40,000 nt of DNA from NCBI RefSeq assembly GCF_964340395.1, contig NC_135566.1, positions 14,280,001 to 14,320,000 on the forward strand, read 5' to 3'. Origin of the DNA: Glandiceps talaboti. Lineage: Eukaryota > Hemichordata > Enteropneusta > Spengelidae. Position numbers and translations under genes: made by a program. Under the pieces are notes generated by a model that searched no databases, was not told the origin of the DNA, and worked only from the letters and a program-made list of their open reading frames with translations. Positions 22,323 to 35,000 of this stretch are shown here, in pieces. Position 1 is the stretch's first letter; each line of letters opens with the position of its first letter.

Positions 22323-22982
22323 TCCTCTAATCTTTGACCTTGGCCTTAACCTTGACTATTATGCAGTGAAGTCATATACAAAATAGAATGAACCCAGACA
22401 CAAAATCAGACTTAACATGAAAAACATGTTAATACAAACGATGACAACATTTCATAGATAGAATAGAATACTAAACACATTCACCATTATCTCATCCACT
22501 TTTATTTAATGGGTAAGGTACCTAAACACATTCAAGTACCCATGATCGTTACTGTGAACAATTTATCTGTTATTGTTGGCTTGCCAGTCTTCCTTCATGA
22601 ACAAAATGAACAAATACGTGGTCAGGAGGGTGGGGGTAGGTGGTGAACTGCAACTATTCTAAAAATAGACATTGTCTAAACAAACACACTGGGCACTTGC
22701 CCGTGTGGGGGCGCTAACCTGAGTAAGTACGGTAATGTTTATGTATAGATCATAATCATTGACTACTTCATTTATCTGTTTATTTAACCTCTATTTATTT
22801 AGTGAGTTAAGTTATTGTGAGAATGAATGGACTTGGCTTTTAGTTCATCATTGTTCTATTACCAGATTCTACTCAGGAAGTCAGATTTTTACCGAAGTCT
22901 CGTCAGTATTGTGAAACGAGATGGAGATCAGAGCAACAAAGATGGACTTCTATTCTATTTCTGAATAGTACAGTGGCCGACT

Positions 22983-23172
22983 AGGACAAAGAGGCGCGCT
23001 CTATCAAAATGAGGGGTTCCCAATGAAAACAAAAACCGATGTATCAAAAAGATACATGCTCTCACCAAAAAGGGTGGCTCTCATCAAAACAGAGATGTGC
23101 TCCTTTTGATGAGAGCAAGTCTATTTTTTGATTGGGAACCCCTTATTTTGATAAACGCACATCTCTTTTTCC
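22983..23172. repeat. Foldback element with nested palindromes
   Basis: CTATCAAAATGAGGGGTTCC at 23001 pairs with GGAACCCCTTATTTTGATAA at about 23135. GCTCTCATCAAAACAGAG also pairs internally with CTTTTGATGAGAGC. Confidence 0.8.
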
Positions 23173-23438
23173 TTGTTGGCAACCATAGAATAGTCTATCT
23201 CAAATGTAACATCCAATAGACTCCTATCCAAGTTCATGTGTTCTTGTAACCTTGGCGATACATATTTGTTACAAACTGCTGAGTTAGCATGCCGGGCTAC
23301 TTGAACAAAATGTTATCTTTCATGTTTGTCATGTATCAGCATGTTTCCCCAATATTCTCCCTGAATGAAGTACCGAGGGCGCCAAGCCATCTTGTGTTTT
23401 ATGAATGCCATAAAATGAAAATCATCCTCCAAATAACT

Positions 23439-23444
23439 TTTATT
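23439..23444 (-). terminator. Candidate poly(A) signal of SLX1
   Basis: TTTATT on the + strand (AATAAA on the - strand) is about 185 bases beyond the SLX1 stop codon. Confidence 0.45.
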
Positions 23445-23628
23445 TTGATACAAAATAGTTTGGTCTCCCTTGGCAACTAGAGAAGGTGTTATCAGTTTCT
23501 AAGCCCTCTTGTGGAAACATTCTAGGGAGAAAACTGCATCACATGTTGTGATTTTACATCACACGGAACGCTACACCTCAAATGATTTACTTTTACAACT
23601 TCAAGTGAGGCTTGTTAATAATTTCCAT

Positions 23629-26600
23629 CTATACACGGAGGTCTTCACTCCAATGATCTGTATCTTGAGAATCTTCCTAGGATGGATATGATACAAGAAA
23701 GAACGTAAGAATCTCCAAGACAGTAACATCTTGAAGACATGAAGACGAGATGAATCCAGATTGACAGATAAGTTCATATCTGTACACATGAATCTTACAG
23801 AAAATCAAGATGGAGAACTGAATAAATAGAATGATTTCCCTGTCATACCAATACTGAAGAATTAAACTTGGTAAAAATAGCTATGCAGAAGAACTTTACA
23901 AGCTACAGTGTTTGCTATGGTTGGGGAACCCCCGGTAACAGAAAGGGCAAAAGAGGTAAAAATGACAGTGTTTCCTTAGGTCTAACAACAAAAATTGTGT
24001 GGTTCCGATTATGCGCAATATCAGAAGAGATGGGGTAGGTAGATTTTTTATCATTTTTTGTTTCATATGTGAGTGTCTAGTTCAGGTAGTTATTTTTTCC
24101 GGCATTTCCATATGGTCTCTGTGTTATTGGTTTCTTCCCATCAGGTGTACAGACATTACAGATTGGAAGAACAGTTTTATATTGTCTTTTGAAGTTTATG
24201 TCAGTTTCCGCATCCACTATTTCCTGTGAGACTTCGCAATTTTATTTTACTTTCTCGAATACGTAAAAAAGTTTAGGGTCAGCGTGAAAAACTAGGTGGG
24301 CTTGGGTAACCGGAACCAAACAATTTTACGGTTTTTGGCCTCAACAAAAACACTGAGATATTTCAGAAAAATAGTAAGACTGAGGACATATACATGAAAG
24401 TGAATGATTCTGTGATTAAAGAACGTCATGATTTTGAAAATTATTACTGCTAACAAATATGACTTTAAAAATAGTGACAACACCTAGCTAACTTTATGTG
24501 TATCTAGAAGAATCAAAAATAATATGCATTTACTACAATACATCTATCTGTGGGCATTCAAATTTCAGAAGTCTGTTCCTTCATCTTACCTCCAGGTTTC
24601 CATAGCAACCACGTTTCTTCCTCACCAAATCACCCCAGAGTACCATATTTTTACAGGTTGGACATTTTCCCTCCACTGGTACCAAGTGTTCTGAATGTTT
24701 GAGGAACTTCTTGGCTAGGCAGATCATATGACAAACCATGGAACAATTTGGGTGTACGCAACTCAGTGTATCGTCTGTAGGCTGAAATAAGAATACATAT
24801 AATTACTTCCTGGACTAGTATAAATAAAGATTATCATTATTATTCAGAATTGACAATAGTCAATATCAAAGTCAATACCTTCATTTTTTTCTCTGAAATC
24901 TGATCAGTTTCAATTAACTGAGCCATTTTCAAAAATTTTCAACGCTCAAAAACACACCAAGGGTCAAAGGTTACCATAACTGCTTTTTCATATGCTAGGA
25001 AAGTATTTCATCATCCACACTGACCTAATAATGACAGATAAATTTGTATTCATTATTAATACAAGATTGGTTTTGAAATTTTCTGTACCAAGCACCAGAT
25101 AAATGTAAGAATGAATGTTCATGGACTCTGGGTTCAAAGTTAGTTATGAAAATTTCTACTCACAGATAAATATAGTTTATGTTCGACAGGCATGCTTTAC
25201 TAAAGTTTGACAAACCTTCAATCTCTGTACACACGTAGCACATCTTTTACTTGACCTCTGGGTCAAAGGTATAAGGTCATCATCCCCATCGTCAGATGTC
25301 TTCATAGCTTGACTTGCTTGACTTTGAGATTCACCGTCTTTTTTCTCTTTGACTTTGACTTTGACACTCTTTACTGGACCAAATGCTATCGGCATATGTA
25401 GTGGCGGTGCTAGCATGGGCTCAAAGTCAACTTTTAACTCCTGCTTCAACCACCGAACAGTCAGAGGCAGGCGATTCCATGGTCCGACTTGGAGCATGTT
25501 TGATAGGATTCTGATGCAGTTCTGAAAACGTGTCTCATTCTTTCTTTTTGTTGATGCTATGTGGCGAAGCCGTCTGGATTTCTTGGGATGTTGCCATGCC
25601 CACTCAAACTATAAATAGATTAAAATACAGCAAAATTGACAGGATTGTGAAAATAAATGTGATTAAAAAACATCAAAAAACAAAACATGAACAAATAAAT
25701 GATGGCATTCCTTTCCATGTTTGCAACCTGACAGCTCACTGGGCTAATTTACATTTGAAAAGGTTCATCTCTGATTGATTGAAACAAAAATTTGTGATTC
25801 AATATAATCTGCAACATTTCACCAACAATTGTATTTGTACTTTGTAAAGAAAATTTCTAAAAAAGTCAAAAAATTTCTTGGGAGCAAATCCCCAATTTTT
25901 GCTGACGTCTTGTCGACATCGTCAGGGGGTGTAGTCTGTGATTAGAAATTTCCATTAAATAAGTATGAACCCATAGTCCCTGAATATCCATTCTCCAAAC
26001 TGCTGTATTTTGTGTTACCTCCATACGATTCTTTTATCACTTACATAGCAGAGTATGCATCCATGGGAAAGTCCTCTGTCCAAAATCAACAAAAATCTAA
26101 ATGGTTGTAATTGGAATTATTTTCTCATTATTTTTGTTCAAATTGTTATTTCTGTTCCTGTACATGCCGAAGTATGGCCGACTCATTCTCACAATACAAG
26201 CTAGAGCACATATTTCTGCTGGCGCAACGAAATATGAGTACCTCTGGTGGGTACGTTTTGGACGGTGTTGTAATGAGGCCTGCGATTAATAAGGATGGGC
26301 TGACTGTCAACTGATCAAACCATATTAATATCTGTGGCACACAAATTTACTAAGTGCTGACAGAAGACAAAACAGAGCCTCATAACATGTGAATGCAAGC
26401 ATAGAGTACTCTGGGTATATGCACAAGTGTTTGCATGTAGTGTTCTCTATGGTTATAATCATAGTCAGTGGAAATGCAGCAGAGAACACCCAATGCTAAT
26501 ACCCGGTAGCCCCGCCGGAGTATCCACACTGGCAGGCATATGTCATGGGGCTCTGTTATTACTAGTATTACATACATTTATGCAAAACAGTAAATTTTCA

Positions 26601-27866
26601 TAAAAACTTATAGCGTATTATGATTTCCTGTTCAAGGAACAACTGTGCCCTCATTTGCATATCATTTGCATGCACGTCTGCAATAACGTTTTCGGTACTG
26701 TACTACAAACACCCGTACTACTATAGTGCACGCTTCAGTACAAGTAATCACTAGTACATATATGATAATATATGATTAAGCCAGTATACAAACTATCATC
26801 AACAGGCAGTTCAGCTAATTAGCAGTATAGAAACGTTTTACTTATATGTGAAAATTTACAAAAAAAATAACAGCTATTGGGGGTCTTTACAGGAAAACAA
26901 TGATCACTATCAGAGAATTCTATACTTACTCTTAAGGCTGAAATATCATTTGGAAATCCATGAATTATCAGAGCCATTTCCCTAATGAAGTAGAAGACAG
27001 AAAATCAGAAATTCTCCTCCGTGTTAAAATAATTAATTAGATGATATGACAGAACCCAATGATGCGCGAGTGCACGTGTGGCGTACTCGGGGTATTTGCA
27101 TGAGTGCGTGCAGTGTTCTTTGCACCTGCAGCAGAAAGCACTGCAAGCACAAGTGCAAATACCCCTGAGTACCAACACAGGAATTCACGTGGCATGGGGT
27201 TCTGTTATTATTACATATGATTCATACTATATGCATAAGTCATACAGATCACATGATTTCATATGTAGCGAAAGATCATGTCTTCATTACATATAGGTAT
27301 GCAATAATGTTTTCGGTATTGCACTGCAGTGAAAATACCACTACTGGCAGTATACGCATGCACCAGTGCAAATAATCTCTGGAACATACATACTAATTTT
27401 GAAGTCACGTGAGAAATAGTGGAATACAGAAACTGACATCAACCTATAAAGACAATATAAAACTGTTCTTCCAATCTGTAATGGTTGTACATTTGATGGG
27501 AAGAAACCAATAACACAGAGACCATATGGAAAACAACGGAAAACATAACTACCTGAACTAGACACTCACACAAGAAAAACAAATCTACCTACCTCACCAG
27601 CACCTATTCTAAAATTGAGCATAATCGGAACCGCACAAATATTTTTAAAGGCCTTAGTTGCAAAGATTTGTGCACGTAAAATGTTATACTTACCAAGGGC
27701 CCTTACCACTGGTACGATAGGCACCGCCATATTTGCTGCCTTTGTTGTGTTGAGTGATTCGACGTGTTGGATTGACAGTGTAACCAATATATGTCCGTCC
27801 TTTGTATTTAGGGTTAGTGCAGTACAGTAAATAGCACCCATAAAAGTTCTCAACTTCGACAACCAT
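23629..27866 (-). CDS. SLX1: Structure-specific endonuclease subunit SLX1 (GIY-YIG nuclease with RING/PHD-type finger)
   Basis: Five - strand exons, 27866-27694, 26981-26930, 25608-25216, 24781-24590 and 23676-23629 (TAG), join in frame to 285 residues (human SLX1 is 275). SLX1 is the catalytic subunit that, with SLX4, cuts branched DNA such as Holliday junctions and flaps in the nucleus. The GIY-YIG domain shows GCYLLYC (10-16), TYIGYT (25-30), the catalytic-type Arg in TRRITQHN (R36), [12 protein letters not shown] (47-58) and the metal-binding Glu in FEWAWQHP (E77). The middle carries [11 protein letters not shown] and HMPIAFGP, as in the family. The finger ligands are C198-X2-C201, C214-X4-C219, C223-H224-X2-C227 and C246-X2-C249, followed by [13 protein letters not shown]. 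The 15-residue terminal exon ends in DHWSEDL, matching the family's C-terminal HW motif. All ligands and catalytic residues are intact. The ATG at 27866 was chosen because the GIY motif follows after 8 residues. Confidence 0.96.
23976..24343 (-). repeat. TIR element family L, copy 2 (inverted)
   Basis: Starts TTAGGTCTAAC...ATTGTGTGGTTCCGATTA and ends GTAACCGGAACCAAACAATT...GGCCTCAA, showing both inverted termini. It lies in the last intron of SLX1, between exons 4 and 5. Confidence 0.85.
26372..26770 (+). repeat. Foldback element family E, copy 2
   Basis: Core 26372-26555 (ACAGAGCCTCATAACATGTG to GTCATGGGGCTCTG), plus a right tail with CCCTCATTTGCATATCATTT and GTACAAGTAATCACTAGTAC. In SLX1 intron 2. 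Confidence 0.75.
27050..27390 (+). repeat. Foldback element family E, copy 3
   Basis: Core 27050-27204 (CAGAACCCAATGATGCGCGA to CACGTGGCATGGGGTTCTG), plus a right tail with GTATGCAATAATG and CAAATAATCTCTGGAACATA. In SLX1 intron 1. Confidence 0.8.
27398..27655 (+). repeat. TIR element family L, truncated copy 3
   Basis: It retains CTTCCAATCTGTAATGG through ATAATCGGAACCGCACAAAT...GGCCTTAG but lacks the left terminus. It begins right after family E copy 3 and ends about 40 bp from the SLX1 exon 1 donor. Confidence 0.85.
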
Positions 27867-27954
27867 CTTCAATTATTGTCATCAACATTTGACCTTCCCT
27901 GACCTTTGGAGCAATAGCAGTTCCAAGATGTAAAATAAATGAAAAGTACATGTA

Positions 27955-28295
27955 CTGTATGGATGAGGATTTTGGATTTGTTTTGGATTTTTAATTTATA
28001 AAATAATTTTATCATGGCTTCCTACTTGAAAAATCAATGTGAAACAACATCAGCCAAGACCTTGTTTGTAACTCAATAAATTGCAGAAGATTAATAAATA
28101 TGTCAAATGTTTGTTATTGTGCATACAAAAATAAAACCTTTTACATGTTTTTATTATAGCTATTTGCTCTGTATTGAGTTACAAACGCAGACTTGGTCAA
28201 TGTTGTTTCACATTGATTTTTCAAGTAGGAAGCCATGTTAAAATTGTTTCATAAATTACAAATCCAAAATAACTACCCAAACCTCATCCGTGTAA
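27955..28295. repeat. Foldback MITE family M, copy 1
   Basis: Arms of about 150 bp: GGCTTCCTACTTGAAAAATC against GATTTTTCAAGTAGGAAGCC, and TTTGTAACTCAATA against TATTGAGTTACAAA. It lies just upstream of the SLX1 start codon on the - strand. Confidence 0.88.
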
Positions 28296-28802
28296 GAGTC
28301 TAACGATATGACTACTAGAATGCTGAAAGTTCATCTGAGCAAACATTCATTCTAAATTCATAAATTTGATATCATTTTGAACAACGAAATACCAACACCT
28401 CACCTAAGCTTTCACCAGGTATTTGACCTTTGACCTCAAATGGCATCATCAAAATTTTGGTAAAGACTACCAAAGAACTCTTGTGTACGTTGGCACTAAA
28501 TTGTGATATTGCACTCGCTGGCATGTCTGAAAAGCATTTATGGATAACCATAACTTTGAAGGCATGTTATTTGTAACTGGTGAACATTTTACTATGATTT
28601 TATAGTAAATATTTGAAAGTTAACTATGGCCTACTTGCAAAATTACATTTACACTGACAGTCCCCACGTAGGCACATATTTGTATTCAATTTGAAACTAC
28701 GGATATAAATACGTTTACACTCCATTATAGACTCGTGCAGCCTTCAATCTGTTACTTTCTAAATTCTGATCTGGTACTGTGGTAATCCCTTTTGCAGACG
28801 TA

Positions 28803-28970
28803 TTAAGTGCAATTTCCTTCTCCGGTATTATGCATGGATAACATTCTCAAAATCGTGTCCCCTACAACAATGTCACGATCTACAGTCGAGTCGCTAAGCC
28901 CGGTGTGTTCGCTGTCGCACTTGGCGGTAAAGGGGTATATTTTCATCTCTATAACAAACTTACTTAGCAT
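28803..28970 (-). CDS. Small unassigned ORF in a CpG-richer patch upstream of SLX1
   Basis: On the - strand, ATG at 28970 opens a 55-residue frame (starting MLSKFVIEMKIYPFTAK) that closes at TAA 28803-28805; the frame stays open up to 29042 without an earlier ATG. The sequence has clearly more CpG than its surroundings. No family is recognised. It may be a small gene, a 5' noncoding exon or promoter of SLX1, or chance. Confidence 0.2.
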   Translation of the reverse strand: MLSKFVIEMKIYPFTAKCDSEHTGLSDSTVDRDIVVGDTILRMLSMHNTGEGNCT

Positions 28971-29185
28971 TTTAGTGTGGTAGATCGACCAGGGTCTCTT
29001 GTCCTTGTCTAAATTCTCATCCCACGATAGGGTATAATCCACTAGCTATCTCGGCTTTGTAATCGTTTTGTAATTTAAATAGTGCGCCCTCAGACACTCA
29101 ACTTCTCCGATACCAGCACAGAGGGCGCTATACATATGTTTTCTTTATCGCGGATATCGTACTGCTGCATGCTGTAAATTAATTA

Positions 29186-29529
29186 AAGCTCCGAAATTAC
29201 ATTCGATTACCCGACCCCACCTAGTTTTTCACGCCGACCCAGACTTTTTTTTACGAAAAATCATGAAGTCTCGCAAGAAATAGTGGGTGCGGAAACTGAC
29301 ATCAACTTAAATATAGACAATATAAAACTAGTCTTCCAATCTGTAATGACTGTACATCTGATAGGAAGAAATAAACAACACAGAGACCATTTGGAAAACA
29401 ATGGAAAACCTGAACTAGACACTCACACATGAAAAAAAATATATAATAAAATAAAATAAAATATCGACCTACCCACCTATTTTGAAATTGAATGTAATCG
29501 GAACCACACAATTTTATTTCTCGGCCTAA
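29186..29529 (+). repeat. TIR element family L, copy 4 (full length)
   Basis: Starts near CTCCGAAATTACATTCGATT and ends GTAATCGGAACCACACAATT...CGGCCTAA. The interior is shared with copies 1-3. Confidence 0.85.
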
Positions 29530-29945
29530 TCATGAAATGACACCCAAAAACCCAAACTTTATGAAAATGCCTTTATTTCCTGAAGTGGAGATCCCATGAA
29601 TTATCTAGAAATGCACCGGAAATGTAAACAGAAATTGGCGTTTTGGACACATATAACAACAAATTCAACTCTAGAATCCAAGCTTAACTTTTAGAATATC
29701 AAAAGCCATATAACATTATAAAAAATGATCCCAATGTCACATTGATGCACGATGTTAATAAGCAGAAAAATTGATTAAAAAAATAAATTCTTCGGAAATG
29801 GAAAGATAAATCGTCGGAAATGATATGCAATGGAACGCATGACTGCAACGCGAGTTCATATAATCATCTTGCCCATCATGACTCCGCTCTATTTTTGTAT
29901 CCTCAATGATTGCAATAACAATAGAACCAGCCGACAACATGTTTA

Positions 29946-29984
29946 ACGGAAGTTGCCTCGCAAGGGCTATACGTCACTTCCGCC
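29946..29984. promoter_or_regulatory. Candidate housekeeping-type promoter (ETS and ETS/CRE sites)
   Basis: ACGGAAGTT at 29946-29954 is an ETS core. TACGTCACTTCCGCC at 29970-29984 reads GGCGGAAGTGACGTA on the - strand, the well-known ETS/CRE composite. On the - strand an ATG (29940) follows shortly after and opens a 61-codon frame with no recognised family. SLX1 starts 2.1 kb further on the same strand, so this may be its distal promoter. Confidence 0.4.
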
Positions 29985-30517
29985 CAAGTTCTGCTATATC
30001 TCCGTACTGATATGTGACAGTGAATGAAACCAACGCATTTCATCTCATTTAGATGCAACATCTAAGTTTTCAATAAATATAGTTCACTGACAACGTGTTT
30101 CCTTCGAATTCCCTGTAACTATCAATAAACCAACCCCTTTTTTAATTGGTTGAGTCGTTTACGGCATAAATAAAGGCAAAAAAAAATTTATATGAACATT
30201 CCACGTATTGAAGTGAAATTATCTCGATTTTCATTAAAAAAACTTTCCATTCACCAAATATCTAGGACAAATGTGACATGTTTTAATACATTGCTTGTCA
30301 TAAATATTAAACCTATGAGAAGAAGTGATAAAAAGGATTATTTTTTCAAATGAGTATAATTTATGAGCTTATTCATATCGAAAGTATTACAAGTGATATT
30401 TCTGAATTCAAAACTTGAGAAGCAATGTTCATTGTGATAATTTAATTTTGTAGAAATACGACATAGGAAATTATTGACCCTTGCAGCTTTGTCACATAAA
30501 ATGAAAGCAGGGTTTCG

Positions 30518-30655
<138 letters not shown>

Positions 30656-31306
30656 TTAAATTATAAACACGCATATTCACACATAAGTCTGTTATAGATA
30701 TCCATAGGGTATATTAATGTACCGTGAAACTGACTGCGTAAGTTGTTCTCTAAAACATTCCGCCCGTGTATAGCACAACAGGTGGAATTATACTCATTCC
30801 TATTCAGCAGTAATTCGTACAACATTATGTACAATGGGGAATAATTTAAAAGGAAATTGCCATAATGTTTATTTAATTGACCTTCACTGCAATTAAGCCA
30901 TTAATAATTGGCACATTGTACATTGTAGAGCAATGTGATATTATTCTATGTCTGGTTTCTTTATCTATATCTAATTTTAATTCGGAGAGAATGCATTTTT
31001 GTTTTAATTGCATTCTTAGATGTGTGGTGACCCTGTAGCTGTTGATGTACATGAACAAATTGAACACACACACACCACCACCACCCCATCCCATCCACAC
31101 ATTCTGGTCCATTGACAATCAGACTGATAGTGTGGACGTCACGGTATTTTGTTAAGTGGTGTTCTCCTGAAGTGATAATAACCTGTACAGCTGTTACCTA
31201 ACACAGTTCGCTGAAATATGTATTTATGTATCATATTCGCGGAACACGTGAATGGCGTGATGAAATGATGATATATGGATAAGGGGGGGGGGGGGCTGTC
31301 ATACTA

Positions 31307-31753
31307 AGGGAGCTTTCAGTATTTACAGGAGGGGGAGGGCCGGAGGAAATCACATATGATCTGTTAGTGAAACATGACCCTCCTCCATTCTCCATTTGTA
31401 AAATGTGACCCTCCCCTTTGTCCCATTGTGTAAAACATGACCCTCCCCATGACAACTGCATATACTGAACGTTAATCAATCTTCCCATCACATGTATACA
31501 TACAAATTAAATTTTTGACTCTATATTAGAAAGCAATATTAATATTCGTAAAAATAAATGTTGAGTGCTCATCTCACCTTTACCTCTCAAAACACACAAA
31601 ACAATTGGTCACAAAACTATGGATTGTAAAATGTGACCCTCCCCAAATATTCTAATGCAAAATATGACCCTCCCCAAAGAACAGGTTTGTAAAACGTGAC
31701 CCACCACCTGATTCCTCCGGCCATCCCCCACCTGTAAATACTGAAGGCTCCCT
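31307..31753. repeat. TIR element family N, copy 1
   Basis: AGGGAGCTTTCAGTATTTAC at the left and GTAAATACTGAAGGCTCCCT at the right are inverted ends. The interior repeats AAACATGACCCTCCCC-like units at least six times. Two bases on each side do not give a clear target duplication. Confidence 0.88.
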
Positions 31754-32036
31754 AGCATAACCAATACTACTATACAGTGACGTACCAGCTGAATACACAC
31801 ATCGCATTGTCAACACCTGCAAACAATAGATTTCAAGGTAAGGGGAAGCTTAAGCGAAATGAACTTTCGCCCCATCAATACGAGGAAGTAGTAATTCGAT
31901 ATGAGGTTATCAGAAAGTTAATATACATGACATACGAAGCATCAGAATATATTATAATAATTAGGTCTCGTGCAGTTGTATTTCCTGGCCAAATACACTT
32001 GTTAGATAGTTGTGTACACACCAGTACGATCTTTGA

Positions 32037-35000
32037 ATGAGAATGGGGGAAGAATATCTGCACGTGTCTGTGGCTGTTTTACTGGGGATAATACTCGTGG
32101 CGTGTATCGTTGAAAACACGGTTGTTATCTTCATAGTGTGTACTGATCGACAATTACACACTACGGGCAACATGTTCATCGTAAGCATGGCAGTGGCCGA
32201 CCTCTTAGTGGGAACAGTCAATATTCCGTGCTACATCGCCGAGAAAGTTGGATTGATGGCAGCGTACAACTACCAGTGCGTATTTGTACGGTGTGTTACA
32301 ACGTTCTTCATTTTGGCGTCTGTGGCCCACCTCCTTGTTATTGCGATTGACCGCTACGTTGCCATTGCCTACCCTTTAAGGTAAGGAAGCCTAACTTTTC
32401 CTCTACCTTCAACAGTGCACTTGAACTTTAATGAACTAAATCAATGTCATAACACACCATTGACATACACCGCATTGTTATAAAATAGATTTAAAAAAAA
32501 TAACTACAAAACTAGCTACATTTTTCAAATGGTTTCCACTGTTTACCTTTTCAAGTGTGACTGTTTATTTAGCTTATATCTCCCAACATAAAATGTAAAT
32601 ATGTATACCATATACAAAGTTGAACTTCGTTTGAACTTGAACATGTGTGTAGAAGATTAGATTAGATTAGATTAGATTAGATTAGATAAGTTTAGATTAG
32701 ATTAGATTAGATTAGATTAGATTAGATTAGATTAGATTAGATTATATTAGATTAGATTAGATTAGATTAGATTAGATTAGACAACCAACAACAAAAAGGA
32801 ATTACATTAAAACTTTTGAGATATTTTCTGTCAGGAAAATAATATCTTCTGGAATATAGTGAATGCTTACTATACTTTCATATCATTTATAGTATTGAAC
32901 GGAGAACGTTTGAATTTTCAGTAAGGGAGCCTTCAGTAATTACAAGGGGCCGGGGGTGAACCCCAATCTGTTGCATAAAATGAAACCTTTCTAAACAGTT
33001 GCGCCTCCTCGGTGTCATTTCTATAAAACATGGCCCTGCCCCTGTTCAATTAAACATGATGGTTAAAATGCTGTTTGATGTGAAATGACGGCAATGGTTT
33101 TGTCGCACTACTACCAGCAGCATAGTGAATTTGCATGAAGGTACTGTATTAATAAACTACCTATCTTTGGATCTCATTGGCAAACCTGAAAGCCAGAACA
33201 CCGACACACTTGATGTGTGGACTACCAACGTGGTCGGGATCGAGATGAACATCTCCACTCCATTACATCATGCCCAACATCTTACCCTACTGTTCCCCGT
33301 CACCCCCCCCCCCTCCTCATCACTCCACAACTAACATTTGATTCAGCGCATGACTGTCAGCAGCTATTTGATTGATATGTCCTAATATTGCAATACAATG
33401 GTGGCAGAAGTGGGATTTGGCAGTGGTGGCAGCAGTGGGATTTCAAAATCACAGAATAATGCAAATTGAGACACTACAAGTCGAAGTAAAATGTGACTCT
33501 CCCCTTTAATGTCCATTTTCTAAAATATCCTGTAAGAACCGATTTGAAAAACTAAACCCCCCACCTCCCTACTAACTCCCCGGCCTTCCGCCACTTATAA
33601 TTACTGAAGGCTCCCTAAATGTGCCTAAAACATTTAAAAAACACAAAACAAGGAGTTGAAAAGACGTGTAGATAATATTAACAATGACTAAGAGGAGAAA
33701 CGAAGGCGTTATTTCCCTTTTTTAGGTTCCTCCCTTGCTTCCTCATTCCATAATTCTAATAATAACTTACACAGTTATACATACTAGTATGTATACAATT
33801 CTTCCTGTCAGGAACTGTACGTAAAATACACTGTCTAAATTTAGTGATATTTGTGGAGAGGAAACTTAGTGAAATATATCAACAGTCTAGGGTGGATTTG
33901 TATAATGAGCAAAGAAATCGAGCCGCAAAGAATAGCTTAAGTGGCGGCTCTTAATGAAATTAGTCTTTTTACAGATCCGATGATCTGGTCCAGTTCCTAT
34001 GTAGGGCGAGTGTGGGTCGTAGTACAGCGCTAGCTTTATTGTTTTTCTGGCTTGGGGCGAATATCGCGATATTCTTCAAACTGCCTCGGCTATTGGTGTC
34101 TTATTCGATATTAAATATTAATAAACGTCATCCTCAAGGGATAACATTCAGAAAAATATGTTAAAGTGGCCTTATGGATGAGAATTTTGTATTTATTTTG
34201 TATTTGTATTTGATAAAACAGCTTCACTATGTTTTTCTACTTGAAAAGATAATGCGAAAGAACATATACTAAGTCTATGTTCATAACTCAATACATTGCA
34301 AAACGTGTAAAAAGTTATTCTACGTACAATAACAAATATTTTATACATTGCTTAATGTTTTGCAGTTTATTGAGTTATGAACATAGACTTAGTATGTTAT
34401 TTCACATTATTTTTTCAAGTAGAAAAAACATAGTGAAGCTGTTTTATCAAATACAAAGCCAAAATAAATACAACATTTTCAACCATATGGCCACTTTAAT
34501 CATTTGCAATGTATTGAGTTACAAACAAGGACTTGGCATATTGATATTTCAAGTAGGAAGCCATGATGAAATTGTTTCAAATCCAAAATAAATATCCAAA
34601 TCTCATCTTTATGGCCAATCTAATATTCAAATTGCATTACAGTTCATTTTTAATCATTCACAAGAACTTGTAGATGACATTATATCATTCGTATCATCAA
34701 AACGAAATATATCAGAAAGGGATATTTACATAAACGAAACACAAGGTGATACCTTTTAGGCCAATAATACAATCAACGTACCATATAATTGGATTTTAAC
34801 ACCCGTTATTTGCCTGTAAATGTTTGTTATGCTAGCTAAGCCGTTACCCTCCGCCTATACCCCCCCCTTTCCCCGAGTGCTCAGACCAGCTAGCATTGTT
34901 TGAAAACAGTATGTGTTGCGTGCCAAACTGTTGATCTAGCCACTGCAATACTATCATTGACAGACAGATATTACTAATTTTGTATTTGTAGTACGGGAAA

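Noticed and set aside
22866-22972. Open + strand stretch after TTACCAG (ILLRKSDFYRSLVSIVKRD...) ending in TGA
   Set aside because: It looks like a last exon, but no upstream partner exon on the + strand and no recognisable family were found. It was left unannotated.
25530-25778. 82-codon + strand ORF
   Set aside because: It is antisense to SLX1 exon 3 and its intron, with no independent support.
32654-32780. Telomere-like repeat
   Set aside because: The unit is the pentamer GATTA, not TTAGGG, so it is an ordinary microsatellite.
31300-33620. Possible CRISPR-like or array structure from repeated CATGACCCTCCCC units
   Set aside because: This is a eukaryotic locus. The units are irregular in spacing and bounded by transposon TIRs.
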